Assembly (NCBI GenBank): GCA_933228895.1
Contig: OW121852.1
Location: forward strand, 61,112,872-61,176,871
Reading direction: 5' to 3'
Origin: Platycnemis pennipes
Lineage: Eukaryota; Arthropoda; Insecta; Odonata; Platycnemididae
DNA length: 64,000 bases
Shown here: positions 12,601 to 22,639 of the stretch, piece by piece
Layout: each line of letters begins with the position of its first letter
Numbering within the stretch: position 1 is the first letter of the stretch
Translations under genes and position numbers: made by a program
Notes under the pieces: generated by a model
Database searches by the model: none
Seen by the model: the letters and a program-made list of their open reading frames with translations, nothing else
What the model was told of the DNA's origin: nothing

Positions 12601-15600
12601 TGGGACCCTCGAAGGAGGGAAGGACCGAGTGGACCCACGAAAGGAACGAATGGACCCACGGAAGGACCGGGTGCCTTACGGAACTACTAGCTATCAGGGT
12701 TGAAAAGGAATGAAAGGAACGGGTCCCGAAAAGGAACGAAAATGCCCATCACTACTTCGTACTGTCTTCAATCAATGTTTCTGTAAACCTTGCAGCGTAT
12801 CTTGAGTGAGAACAAACTAATTTAAAATGTCTCTCTAGTTTTCTCTTCATATGTGCCGATCACGAGCCTAATATAGCCACGGATTTTAAATTTGGGGGCT
12901 TTTTCATTAAGCAGGGTATCATATAAACTATATTTCTGGCACCATTTATCATGCGAGTCTGGTGGTTTGGGTATTGGTCTCCCACCCTCAGTTTCTGGGT
13001 CCGAAACTTGGGAGTGATATTTGTTTTCACTCGATCCTCATCTAAAAGTTTTACTCGTGTCCTCCTTGACATTCTATTTTAGATTAAAATTTAAAAATCT
13101 GTACTCCACAAGTCCTTAGATCAAACCTTATCCAGATGTTAAGAGTTAAACTTTCAAGTAACTCTTTAACCTAAAAACAACAGTGAAAAGAGTGCCTATT
13201 TCAAAATCGCTCATTCCTGATACCTACTTCTTTGTTTTTCCAGGTAGTACTTTTTGACTTGAACAAGGAGAAGGGAGAAGAACTGAAACAAGAACTGGAG
13301 TCACAACACGGAAAAGGGAGAGTTCACTTCGTCGCTGGCGATGTCACTAAGAAAGAAGATTTGGAAAGTATGGCAATTTCTTCGTTCTAAACCAATTTTT
13401 CCAGTTACATAACAACTTCAAAGTGTAGGGCACCTTTTCCAGAATTAAGATCGAATATAAAACAGTTTGAAGTCAAAATATAAGTAATGACTTCAGGCAT
13501 GACTATATGTAACATTTCCATGATGAAAATGAGAATAATGCCATTACAAAGTGCATTATTCTCACTTTCAACAATTCGCAGTAATTCGGCAGGAAAAAAA
13601 TACATGTAATATCTAATGTCCATATGTCTAATCTAATCTCCCTCTAATGTCGTCTACATAAAAAACGCACGCACGGATGTCCTTTAACACGAACAAGTGT
13701 AAGAATACGCTAAAATAACAGCTACGCGCATCACATGTCAACTCAGAAGTTCGCAGAGAGATGATATAAATGTAAAATGACAGACATCTTAAGTCTTTCA
13801 TTAGGCAAAGGCACTGCTGATGGCTAAATTTGTTTCCATTTTTTTCCTCTCAATCATTTGCACATTGTGGTTCTGGTACTTTCAGGAGCATTCAAGGAAA
13901 CCCTGGATAAGTTTTCTTACTTGGACATTATGCTGAACAATGCGGGGATAGGACTGGAGAAAAAATGGGAAGATATGATAAATATTAACTGGGTGAGTAA
14001 TTTTCCATTACAATATACTTTAGACGATGTTTTGAACGGAAAAAAACATTTAATGGCAACAAATCGTCAAGTCCTGGATGATAAACAGAAAGTATAATGA
14101 TGATAAATAAAAATTCCTTTCAAAATTATGTATTTAATGTCAATATTTAATTAAAAATGAGCAATTTAAAATAAACAAGAATTTTAAGAATTTCAACAAT
14201 CCTCATTTTACTATGGGTCGTATTATCATACTAATATATACCTAAAAATGAAGTGTCTGTCTGTCTGCCAGTTCTATGTTACGCATCTCCACAAAAACTA
14301 ATGAACCGATTGAGCCGAAATTTTGTAGGATTCTAGTGTACACACTATAAGGTTCTATAGGCTACATAAAAAAAAGGCTCAGGGCCCGGGTTCGATTCCT
14401 GGGGCAATTATGTATATACGTTGGTTTAAATTGACTTTTTCACTTTATGGTAGCGCGGGAGTAAAATAACTTTCGCCCAGTAAAATAACTAAATATTAAT
14501 AGTTGTTTAAACTTCTTATTCTATTAACCAATTTACACTTTGTCCTCGAGGTTTCTGGTCAATGTGTAATTTACGTTGAAATTTACGGTTTTTTTCGGTT
14601 CTTTTTCGAGCGTTGCTAAGGCATATGACATTGTCATCTCCGAAATGAAAACAGCGTTGATGCTTAAACAGTTAGCCATTGAGGGATGCCGTAAACGGAA
14701 TCTTTTCGCGAGGATATAGGAAGGTACTGATGGCATTGTAGGCTATTCGTGAAGCAAGGTCAGCCATATTTTTCCACACAAAGATACGTGCTGACTGCTA
14801 GCGCTACTCACGGGTTTAGAAGGTTTGTATTTGGTTACAATTAGGAGTATTTAAATGAATGCTTCAGCGGTGTTCAAATTTTTTAATGTTTTATTTATTT
14901 CTTTTCGGGTTTGTGCATTTGAACCAACCTGGGACATGGAGAGAAGAGATGAAACGCTTTCGGAATCGTCGTCGATGAAGATAGTTTGCGATTTGAGATA
15001 GTTTAACAAAAACCAGGGAATAAAATTCAAATCCCAAAGGAACAGAATGTATCATTACGTATCCGTGGGATGTTCATTGATGCCATTGCAATGATGCTAA
15101 CAAAGTTCGTCCAAAAGCGATGCCGCGCACAGCATTTATATTTTCGTGAAGATATTGAAAGGTACAAATAGAGGTATCGCATCTAATTCTTGAATCTAGA
15201 TCGCCCATTTCATTCGGCAAAATCATACGAGCTTACTTTTCGCGCTACTCTCAGATCAAGTAGGTTTGATCTGGAAAAAATAAAAGTATATTGTACAATA
15301 GTTGTACGTCAAATATAATTAAAAGGTTTAAATATATGCAAACGAGCGATAAGTGCCTGGTTTAAGTAGGTCAAATCTGGACTAGGTAATAAGAATAGAA
15401 TTTACTCTAATTGGAATAAAATGCATTAATACGTATTCGTAGGAAGTTCATTGACGCCATTGTCATGAAGTTGGAGAATTGAGACAAGTATAACATACGT
15501 AAAAGGCCAGAGAAAATTTTTTTGCAGAAAAGGTAGGTGCTACCATTCCCAAAAACCCGGGGCCTCGATCATGGATCTTCATAAGGCGTGCGCTAGCGTT

Positions 15601-18600
15601 ATCGTTATTTTTTGATTTAGCTTATGTCAGAGAGAACGTGATCTCCATTCTTCATTGTTCGCGCAGCACTTCAAATCCCTTGTCACAATCAGTGGAGCAA
15701 ATTTTATTGACGGTTATTGTTAACCCTAGGCTACTCTAGGGGTAAGCGTTAACGGTAAAGATTGCGATAACGCGAAAGATGCAACCGTGATTCCACACCT
15801 GGCCTCATTATCAACAATAGACAGACAGGCATTCGTATGCACCCACCCTTCTAACCTCCTTTGTATCTTCTGACCTGAAAGTTTCTAAAGAATATTCTTA
15901 TTTTTGTAAAGGCACAGGTATGAGTCCAGGCAGTAATTATATGTTTAAATTGGTTTAAATTATATTTATGGTTCCGATAGTGACTTGGAGCCATAGCTAA
16001 CTCCATAACACAAGTTTGATAAAATTTCTCAATACAATTTGTAATTATTATATTTCTCCCTCCCGTTGAATTTCAACGGGCCCCTTCAGCTAGTACTGAT
16101 TAAAGTAGGAGCATTCTATTTTAAATATGATCTTCTTCTTTAGCTTAGTGCGTACTTTATTCCTCACTTCTTCCCATCCTAAAGGCCTATTCTCCTCCTC
16201 CATTGTTGCAATTTCCATTAGTTTTTAATTACCAAATTAAATTTAATTAAAACATTAGTTTTTTATTGCCAAATCCACTTTGAAAAATTGCCAGAAAGTT
16301 TCTAGAAATAAAAAAACATTAAAGATTGCAACAATCTCAATTTGCTTAACTAAAGCTGCATGTAATTTTTTTTATTCCTACACTTAGATAACTAAACGTA
16401 AATGAAACGATACATTCTAATACAATAAAACGTATTTTTATTATATGCCGGCCGTGTAAAGGTATTTTATATTATTCATTGAATTTTCATTCCTCTCAAG
16501 AGCCTTCATGTTCATAAAAAATGTTCCTGTCCTAGTAGGCTTTTAATAAGATATATTATGGCCACACTTTAAGTATGTATTCCTTAAATGAAAAATAGTA
16601 CAACATGTTACAATAAGAGTGAAATTCCCTGTAAAATTCCAGTTCTAAATTTTTTGTTATTGAAAGTGGTTACTTTTATCGAGGAACCCAAAAAAAAGTT
16701 GCTAACTCTTTAAAGAGGTTTCCAATTGTTTCTAAAAGTCACTACATTTTAGTGAATGAGTCGCTAAAACGGCAACCATATCCTCCTCCCTCTTTCCCTT
16801 CTTACCAAACCAAAGAGAATATGATTTACTGGAAGAGGCATTGGCATGCAAGCCTATGAGTGACAATGAAGGCAGAATGGGGGTGCTTAGGAAGGATTAG
16901 GTTCCACCTACTCCGTACACAACTTTTGTACGGAGTAGGAGGGGTAGGAAGGTAGCACGAGAAGGGGGAGTAAGGTTTTGTACATCATCATCGGTCGACA
17001 ATCCTAGGATTGGTTTGACGCAGCCCTCCACTCGATTCTTCTATCGGCCAACCTCTTCATACTGACGTAATTCCTCTCTTTCATTTCCTTCACGTTCTGT
17101 TCCATTTATTTCAAACGAGGCCTGCCTTTGAAACTACATATGTATTTGGCATTTATTTGCGTGTTTGCACACTTTCCTCTGTTTCTCTGAAGAATTTTAA
17201 ACGTGCATCCCATTATTTGTCTTATTATAATCTTATGTTTAACCGAGTGCAAAAACAACTGAATCCGCGCGAGCATCGCGAGTAGCAAGTCAGTATGCAC
17301 GTGCCTACCAAGATGGCCACTGGTTTCTGGAATCAGCTGCGATGCCTGCTCCAGTACATTCTAACCTTGTTGTACGCAACAATCTCCCCATCCGTCGCTT
17401 CCATCAAATCTCTCTTTCACGTGACAGCCCAAAGGGGCACACAACCACACTGACGCGTTGTACCCAACATTTTCAAGGTGCACTTTTTTTGAAGAATATG
17501 CCTTCGTCTCCACCAGTCTTAAGCTATCCCACTGACTCCAATATACCGACAACACTTTCGTAGCTGGTATCACGTAGGTAAAAAATAAAATTCAGATGCT
17601 CAGAGAGAACTAATTGCCATGCATCTCTTCATCCAACTACAAATGGTGGAGGAAGAATAAATACAGTTTTTCCTGCAAAGAAGCAGAATTAAGTTGTAAG
17701 ATCCTCCGATTTCTTAAGCTGTATTGCACCATCTAATCTGCTTTAGTAGTGCGCCTAATCTTAAGACGAACACGACATCAGTGCAACTGACGGGATTTGA
17801 ACCCGCGACCTTTGAATACACAGGCTGATGTGATGCAGACCTGACTACCACGGCCTACCGGTAGATTTCCACAAACAATACCCGACGGGAAGGTTCTTTG
17901 GGAGATCTTACGTTCCAGCCCGTCTCGTCTTCCACTCACATCAACAGAAGAATAGATGAAGGGAAAATCCTCAACGATGTCAGGGACGGGTATGGGGACC
18001 GTCTCCTCGATAAATATCCGAAATAAATGGAGGGAAAACCCATAAAATTTAATCCCACACGCAGTAGCTTGCTATGATGAGAATTGTTGAACGACAGTGC
18101 CTCAAATAAAACCGACCACGATGACGAAAGATTGATTCTGAAGTCAGATTGCTTAAATTTTCGAGAAAAACGTGCATCACTGTGCCATTTGGAAATGCTT
18201 CAAGTCCAATGCAAAAGTAATGCGATAATTTCAGCGTGACCGGGAAGAAATTAAAAAAATATCGTTTGAATACCGGGTAATCAATCAGTATTCTCATATT
18301 TAACTCGTATATCGCCAAACTGCCAAGTGTTCAGAACAACACTACATGAAAAATCTAAAGCACTCTACCTCAGAATTTGAGTATTATCGTTTTTTTGCCT
18401 TTCTAACAAATGCAATAACAAAAATAACATGACAAAGCTGTTTGGACAACATTTCCAACCAATATATAAATGACTGAGTAATAAATTAGCAAAGCTCTTG
18501 GGGAAAAGTAGCATTTTTATGCCTTTTTGTGCCACTAAATCCCCGCCGTCTCGTTTAACCTTGAAGTATATTGGTTTATATATATTCACTGGTATTATAG

Positions 18601-21600
18601 TGAAAAACTTGTATTTTTTCGGAATATATTCCGCGTTTGTTTATTTTAATTACAATATTTTGCCACCGCTCCTACTACCTTTCTCTGCTTCTGCAGAAGT
18701 TCCGATTTCTAGTTTATATTACGTTTTATATAATGTATAACGTCTACATTGTTGTCTGAATTTTTGAAATTTTTTAAATTCTTTCGTATTTTCTGTTAAG
18801 AATACATTCTAGAAATCTACACAGGTTTTGCGAAAAAATATTCCACCAATTAAGGTCCAAATTTTCACGCCTAATTACAACATTTAAAAAGACTATTTAC
18901 ACTAAAAAAGTTTTTTAACATTATTCAAATTTAAAAAGTCGGACAAAAATTTAGACATTCTATACAAAACGTGAATTAATATAACAAGACACCAGCACTT
19001 CAGAAGACGTGAGGTAGCCAGCAAAAGCGCTGGTGAAATATTGTCATTGATAATTAACAAATGCGCAATAGATCCCAAAATATATTTCATAGGAATATTT
19101 CCTCGGAAGCCTTTGTGGAAGCTGATATAATTATTTTGATGTAATGTTTCGTTTCCAGGTAGCGCTGGTGAGGGGGACGAACGAGGCACTGAAGATCATG
19201 AGCAAATCAGCCGGAGGGAAAGGAGGCGTGATCGTCAATACAGCTTCCATCGCTGGTTTGATGGCCTACAAGATGGGTCCCGTGTATGCAGGCACCAAGG
19301 CTGCCGTAATTGGGTTCACGAGATCCCATGGCGTACGTACAGCCATTCAACTTATTTCCCACCATCAGCCCCTTTGCTTTTTAGTAATACTTAAATATCG
19401 TTTTGCAATAGAGATTATAAATTCCTACCCTTCGATACCCAGGATGAGGGGGTGAAATTGTTCCGTTGCATTCGAAGATTTTCGACGAAAGATTCACCGC
19501 TCATCCCGGGTATTCAAATGTTCTGTTCCCCACTCATCCTGAAACTAAAACTGTCAAAAAAAATAAAACTACGAACACGACGGAAATTTCCAAAAATAAT
19601 ATTTAATCAATCCTTAGATCGGTTTGACGCAGAACAAGATTCTCCAATCTGCCAGCCTCCTCATTTTAACGTTTTTTTTCATACCATTCCATACTTGCTA
19701 CACATACCTCATATTTGCTATACATATAATCTCATACAATACCTTTTCCATTCTTTTCATTCACTTGTTCTTCGAGGATTGTCTACATCAGAGCATCATG
19801 ATGTCTCAAGATATGGCCGATTAGATTGTCCCGTCTTCTTATTAAGATTTTCAGAATTATCTTTTCTCCCAGTCTTCTTAGGACTTCTTTGTTAGTTACT
19901 CGGTCAATCCAAGTTATCTTCATCATTCTTCTCCAGCACCACATTTCAAATGCTTCCAATATATATATTTTTGCTTTGTTCATCGCTGGTTACTCGCATT
20001 TCCAGATATCAATCCTCTTTCACCACCTCAAGCTTTTGTGCCCCTAGTTAAACATTGATCTTGACCGTCTTGACCTCTACTCTACTGCTGCATCCAAATA
20101 TGTTAGTTTTCTTTTTATTGATCTTCCAGTGAAATCAGACCATTGTATTTTTCATGTTTACCTGTGTCTTCTTTAACCTTTTTACTGCCTTTGAGGTAGA
20201 CGGTGCAAAAACTGCCAAGCACATTTCCATGGAAATCGAAAGATTATGAATTTTAGATATATTTGAAGCAATTTATTTCAATATATGAATTATGTATTTG
20301 TCTCGATTTTGACGATATATCTGAATTTTTATGAAAGTGAAAAAATCATCCATGCTGTCTCTGATTTGAAGAAAATATAATATTACAAATATGTGATAAT
20401 GTATATATATCGGCCCTTGGCAGTTTTGGAGCACAACCGTTGATACATCGGCCCACTGGCAGTAAAGGGGTTGAGCCTCTCCTGTCTCCGCCATGACCGC
20501 TATGTCAAAGGCGAAATGACGCATGCATATGGCAATTGAAGGTTGTAGAGGAAATGGCAATACTTTGGAAACGGGAGGTTTCAATATTTCCAAATGAATG
20601 TGGAACGTTTGTCTATTCGAATAATTTTACCGACTATAAAAACGTAGACGGAAAATAAATTATCGCAATACACTAAGATATGAAAACCATCTGGGTGAGA
20701 AAGAGGTAGTAGTTTATGCAATGCAGTGACACAAAAATTATTTGGCATTCAAAGAAGATTTTGTTTCAACTGCTCGTGTTTATGGCAATCGTCAGGTAGT
20801 TAATCGTCGTGACAATTAGGTCGCTATCCGGCCTTGTCTACTGGACCCTTAATCAAAACACACATTGAATACGAGCGATTCTAAATATATTTTGAAATAA
20901 TATTCCAAACATTAACGTCCAAATGAGTCTGCCTTCGCTTCCGCATACGAAGAAAATCGTTTGAAATAATTATTCCTTAGAATATTTCTAAATGACAGCT
21001 GTCAGAAAGCGGCCCATAATGCTAATAATACAAGTGAGAATTAAAAATAACACTCATCTTTATCATTCATTCATTCATTCCTTAACTTCTCAAGTATGCA
21101 GCCATTGTACACCTTACACACTTGAGCTTCTCATGGTTCAAATTGGATAAGTAGCTAGCCGAAAACGGTTACGTTATGTTAACTGGGGGGGAAAGACCAA
21201 CTAAAGTACGCTGGAATACGGTATTCCCACCGCATTCCGACTTGATTTCCTATTAACGATGGGGTTCTACCTTCACTTCTGCTTATTATAAGGTTCACAA
21301 ATGTTACTGGCCTTATTGCAGGGCCCTGAGGAATACGAGAAGACTGGAGTTCGTTTCACCGCCATCTGCCCGGGTCTCACCGACACGGCCTTGTTGGACG
21401 GGCCAACAGGATTAGGCCTGGGAGATATATTGAAGAAGCTACAGTCAGAGGGTGGAGCACAGTTCATTCCACAAAAGTGAGTAAAGTATAAATTATAACA
21501 TGACTAATGGACTTCCATCTTCACCCTTTTAACACGAAAAATAAACGTGAGCCCCCTCGTTGTGGTGTTCTTTTTTAACTTCAAGAAAATTAAATAATCA

Positions 21601-22337
21601 AAGGTTGAAGATATTTGCGGAAACGTATTCCGTATGAAACAGAACGAGATGATTTGAGCAAAATGTTAACAGGACTTCATGCCTAAACAAAAGAACACTC
21701 CTGGCCGTCAAACGGGTGCACATTATTTACTGATGTCTTACGATGACGTATCGACCTGCCCCCTTATATTTGAAAAACCCTGAGTTTGAAAATAAAAGAG
21801 CTACTACAACGCTAAAAAATAAATAAAAAGCATATAAACTTAACACAATGGCTTATGCAGGGATATAATTGTGAAATATGTTTTTCGGTATTCATTCCGC
21901 GTTTGTTCATATTATGACAATATTTCGCCAGCGCCCTTGATGGCTTCAAGCCTGCCGAAGCACTGGCGAAATATTACCATGAAATGAACATACGCAGAAT
22001 AAATCCGGAAAAATATTTCACAACATTGATAATTTTTATACTGCCCGTAATGTCAGCCTCTCTCACATCCAGAAAAAGCTTTAAAATTCCAGAGACACGT
22101 GAGGTAAATACGGAAATAATTAAACTTTGTACTAATTATTTTCTGCTTCCTTTTTTTCTTGTTTTTTTTGGCTGCTACCACACCAAAACAACACAAAGAC
22201 CGGAAAACGTCGCTGCAGCAGTGATCGAACTGATTAAAAAGGCTCCAAATGGGTCCATATGGGTCACGGAACATGGAAACCCAGTCTACCAGTTAAACAT
22301 ACCACATCACAAGGAATTGAAGATGGAAGATCAATGA
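6526..22337 (+). CDS. HPGD-like: 15-hydroxyprostaglandin dehydrogenase-like SDR, complete six-exon gene
   Basis: NAD-dependent short-chain dehydrogenase/reductase, expected in the cytosol. Human 15-PGDH oxidises the 15-hydroxyl of prostaglandins; the insect substrate is unknown. Exons 6526-6618, 13244-13367, 13886-13992, 19159-19332, 21322-21476 and 22199-22337 join in phase into 792 nt, 263 residues plus stop (human 266), every intron being GT-AG. Visible motifs: TGGSGGIG at residues 11-18 (dinucleotide loop), Asp36 after beta-2 (NAD rather than NADP preference), Asp64 in GDVT, NNAG at 90-93, Asn107, Ser138, Tyr151 and Lys155 (YAGTK) and CPG at 182-184. Residue 148, Gln in human 15-PGDH and implicated in substrate binding, is Gly, so prostaglandin should not be assumed. 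The start is the first ATG before the cofactor motif. The introns are full of transposons. Confidence 0.93.
6761..7054. mobile_element. hAT-type MITE with 8-bp target duplication (intron 1)
   Basis: The terminal inverted repeats are CAGCGGCGTCGGAA (left) and CAGGGGCGTCGGAA (complement of right). The flanking 8-mers are TTAAGTAC and ATAAGTAC (7 of 8), the duplication size of hAT elements. The 294-bp interior has no ORF, only CGGGCCC repeats. It sits 142 bp after exon 1. Confidence 0.8.
7635..7745 (+). repeat. SINE fragment (same family as 48960-49269)
   Basis: It shares GAGAAACCTGGCGTCGGCAT and the following TTAGCCTGCACTTGACAAAAGG-like stretch (split here) with the complete SINE at 48960-49269. 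Only the part far from the tRNA head is present. Confidence 0.65.
8759..8800. repeat. Perfect 13-bp inverted repeat
   Basis: TCTGGATTGCCAA at 8759-8771 is repeated as its exact complement at 8788-8800, with a 16-base A+T-rich centre. It is at the edge of the coding-like fragment that follows and may be a rearrangement junction or element end. Confidence 0.6.
8800..9040 (-). pseudogene. Coding-like minus-strand fragment, possibly transposon-derived
   Basis: The minus strand has an uninterrupted reading of about 75 codons: EEDEAASKLLKEITTTTPTR, then VMSEEDALMLIISMELSKSQ and YIGVHESLSGAAESSG. A stop lies just upstream and the frame degrades at the 13-bp inverted repeat. The 'EEALxLIxxxxLSKxQY' pattern resembles the N-terminal part of several arthropod transposon proteins, but I cannot name the family. 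Confidence 0.3.
9757..9865 (+). repeat. SINE fragment, middle section
   Basis: CGGCTTAACGTCCCATCCGA and the following ACTCGAGTAGGGACCGATTT match the central part of the complete SINE at 48960-49269. Its tRNA-like end is missing. Confidence 0.65.
9920..10195. repeat. Interspersed repeat, inverted partner of 20810-21172
   Basis: The segment including ATTTGGACGTTAATG and TTTAGAATCACTCGTA matches the complement of 20810-21172 over most of its length, with point differences and small gaps. Both copies lie in introns of the dehydrogenase gene, about 11 kb apart and inverted. There is no coding content. Confidence 0.65.
10535..10682 (-). repeat. tRNA-derived SINE head half, minus orientation
   Basis: On the minus strand GGTTGGTGTAGTAGTTAAGA is a good A box and AAGTTCGAATCCC a good B box. 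The following CATTGGTAAATTGGTCCCTA matches the body of the complete SINE at 48960-49269. The 5' tRNA part is better preserved here than in the complete copy. Confidence 0.65.
11842..12754. mobile_element. hAT-type element carrying a non-LTR insertion (intron 1)
   Basis: The terminal inverted repeats are TAGAGATGGGTCG (left) and TAGTGATGGGCAT (complement of right). The subterminal arms are rich in GGAACGA motifs on both sides. The flanking 8-mers are TTTCGTAC and CTTCGTAC (7 of 8), matching hAT target duplications. The 913-bp span includes the family A insertion at 11955-12452, leaving about 415 bp of the original non-coding element. Confidence 0.75.
11955..12452 (+). repeat. Family A non-LTR 3' end nested in the hAT element
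   Basis: After a few frameshifted codons matching the 1-335 fragment, it encodes MKCKLNLLNKFQDHISSDDA, then DRFKMSFFPRTIRDMNNGK and a stop at about 12227. The 3' UTR follows, ending GCAGGGTATTATGTAGATGT with a short GATGTA repeat. Such 5' truncation is normal for target-primed reverse transcription. Confidence 0.75.
13244..13367 (+). CDS. HPGD-like: SDR exon 2
   Basis: The acceptor is a pyrimidine tract ending TTTTTCCAG. The exon encodes VVLFDLN (beta-2 with the acidic residue) through GDVTKKEDLE, residues 32-72 plus one base. The donor is GAAA|GTATGG. A decayed second copy lies at 28379-28505. Confidence 0.9.
13886..13992 (+). CDS. HPGD-like: SDR exon 3
   Basis: The acceptor is TACTTTCAG and the donor AACTGG|GTGAGT. 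The exon encodes residues 73-108 with LNNAGI and the Asn-containing ININW end. All but the first eight bases are repeated in inverted orientation at 26632-26730. Confidence 0.92.
13893..16010. repeat. Left arm of a large inverted duplication (exon 3 plus intron 3)
   Basis: From AAGGAAACC inside exon 3 to about 16010, the sequence reappears in inverse orientation at 24783-26730. Shared landmarks are exon 3 and its donor, a GTCTGTCTGTCTGCCAGTTC stretch (14256 on), a tRNA-like GGGTTCGATTCC at 14388, and the GACTTGGAGCCATAGCTAAC-like end. From about 14224 the sequence is an interspersed repeat that has a further partial copy at 26735-27650. Confidence 0.8.
17000..17110 (-). repeat. Family B non-LTR 3' tail, inverted
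   Basis: The minus strand reads EQNVKEMKERNYVSMKRLAD, then RRIEWRAASNQS, a stop and a GATGATGATG tail. This is the same ending as at 2300-2667. Confidence 0.7.
17785..17870 (-). repeat. tRNA-derived SINE head, minus orientation
   Basis: The minus strand gives GGCCGTGGTAGTCAGGTC (A-box-like) and GGTCGCGGGTTCAAATCCCG (B box) at tRNA-like spacing. It is a SINE or tRNA pseudogene in intron 3 rather than a functional tRNA. Confidence 0.5.
18580..19100. mobile_element. Longer member of the palindromic MITE family (intron 3)
   Basis: The left part (TCGGAATATATTCCGCGTTT, then GTTTATTTTAATTACAATAT) and the right part (GCGCTGGTGAAATATTGTCA, ending near 19095) match the two arms of the compact palindrome at 21869-22023, but with about 300 bp of A+T-rich filler. 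It ends about 60 bp before exon 4. Confidence 0.55.
19159..19332 (+). CDS. HPGD-like: SDR exon 4 (catalytic exon)
   Basis: The acceptor is GTTTCCAG and the donor CATGGC|GTACGT. It encodes residues 109-166, with NTASIAG (Ser138) and VYAGTKAAV (Tyr151, Lys155). A stop-containing copy lies at 29147-29319. Confidence 0.92.
19433..19516. repeat. Foldback of about 84 bp (intron 4)
   Basis: CGATACCCAGGATGAGGGGG near 19433 is matched by the imperfect inverse CGCTCATCCCGGGTATTC near 19498, with GTGAA/TTCAC inside. It is a small hairpin-forming element 100 bp after exon 4. Confidence 0.5.
19612..20172 (-). repeat. Family B non-LTR fragment, inverted (intron 4)
   Basis: The minus strand encodes ILEAFEMWCWRRMMKITWID, RVTNKEVLRRLGEK and NLIGHILRHHDALM, the region after the reverse-transcriptase core. 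Frameshifted upstream residues are also visible. The 3' end near 19612 is the degenerate CAAACCGATC... complement of the SNQS-tail. Confidence 0.75.
20177..20470. mobile_element. piggyBac-type MITE (intron 4)
   Basis: It starts after TTAA (20173-20176) with CCTTTTTACTGCC. It ends with GGCAGTAAAGGGG, whose complement is CCCCTTTACTGCC, followed by TTGA, one base from TTAA. The 294-bp interior is non-coding. Subterminal GGTGCAAAAACTGCCAAGCA and CCCTTGGCAGTTTTGGAGCA form a second inverted pair. TTAA targets and C-run termini are the piggyBac signature. Confidence 0.65.
20810..21172. repeat. Interspersed repeat, inverted partner of 9920-10195
   Basis: This is the complement of the copy in intron 1, including AAACATTAACGTCCAAATGA and ACGAGCGATTCTAAATATAT. 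A short ATTC microsatellite (about 21066-21080) interrupts it. Confidence 0.65.
21322..21476 (+). CDS. HPGD-like: SDR exon 5
   Basis: The acceptor is CCTTATTGCAG and the donor ACAAAA|GTGAGT. It encodes residues 167-217 plus two bases, including the CPGLTDT motif (residues 182-188) that closes over the nicotinamide in SDRs. Confidence 0.9.
21869..22023. mobile_element. Compact palindromic MITE, 155 bp (intron 5)
   Basis: The two arms, TTGTGAAATATGTTTTTCGG to GACAATATTTCGCCAGCGC and their inverse, pair over nearly the whole length around a centre at about 21946. It ends 175 bp before exon 6. The RNA copy in the intron would fold into one long hairpin. Confidence 0.75.
22199..22337 (+). CDS. 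HPGD-like: SDR exon 6 and stop codon
   Basis: The acceptor is ACACAAAG after a T-rich tract. The one-base phase completes a Lys codon, and the exon encodes PENVAAAVIELIKKAP through IWVTEHGNPVYQLNI and the C-terminus. The stop TGA is at 22335-22337. The reading frame happens to be open upstream of the acceptor, but the SDR similarity starts at the splice site. Confidence 0.88.
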
Positions 22338-22541
22338 AACAAATTACCACCCTCCAGTCCCATTAAAAGATAAGGATTTGAAACTCAACCAAGAACACGC
22401 ACATATCCCTGGAGAAACATTTTAAATACCCTTCGAACTCAATACCTCTCAAACTCATCATGGAGTAAGAGTATTGTGATCGTTTCTTAAAATGGGCCTC
22501 CACCACCTCAAAAAAAGCAGAGAAATATGTATTAAAGTTGT

Positions 22542-22547
22542 AATAAA
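22542..22547 (+). terminator. Polyadenylation signal AATAAA of the SDR gene
   Basis: A canonical AATAAA lies 205 bp after the stop codon, with an ATTAAA at 22531 just before it. This gives a short 3' UTR. It is the first such signal after the stop. Confidence 0.6.
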
Positions 22548-22639
22548 ATTAAATACACAATGAACTTAAAGTGATTTTTCCTATTTTTTACCTTCATACT
22601 GCCTGAAAATTAATTATACGCTATGTACTTCTTGAGTTT

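Noticed and set aside
13858..14097. Open frame over exon 3 as a stand-alone gene
   Set aside because: The part after 13992 is intron; only 13886-13992 has SDR similarity and it is bounded by AG and GTGAGT.
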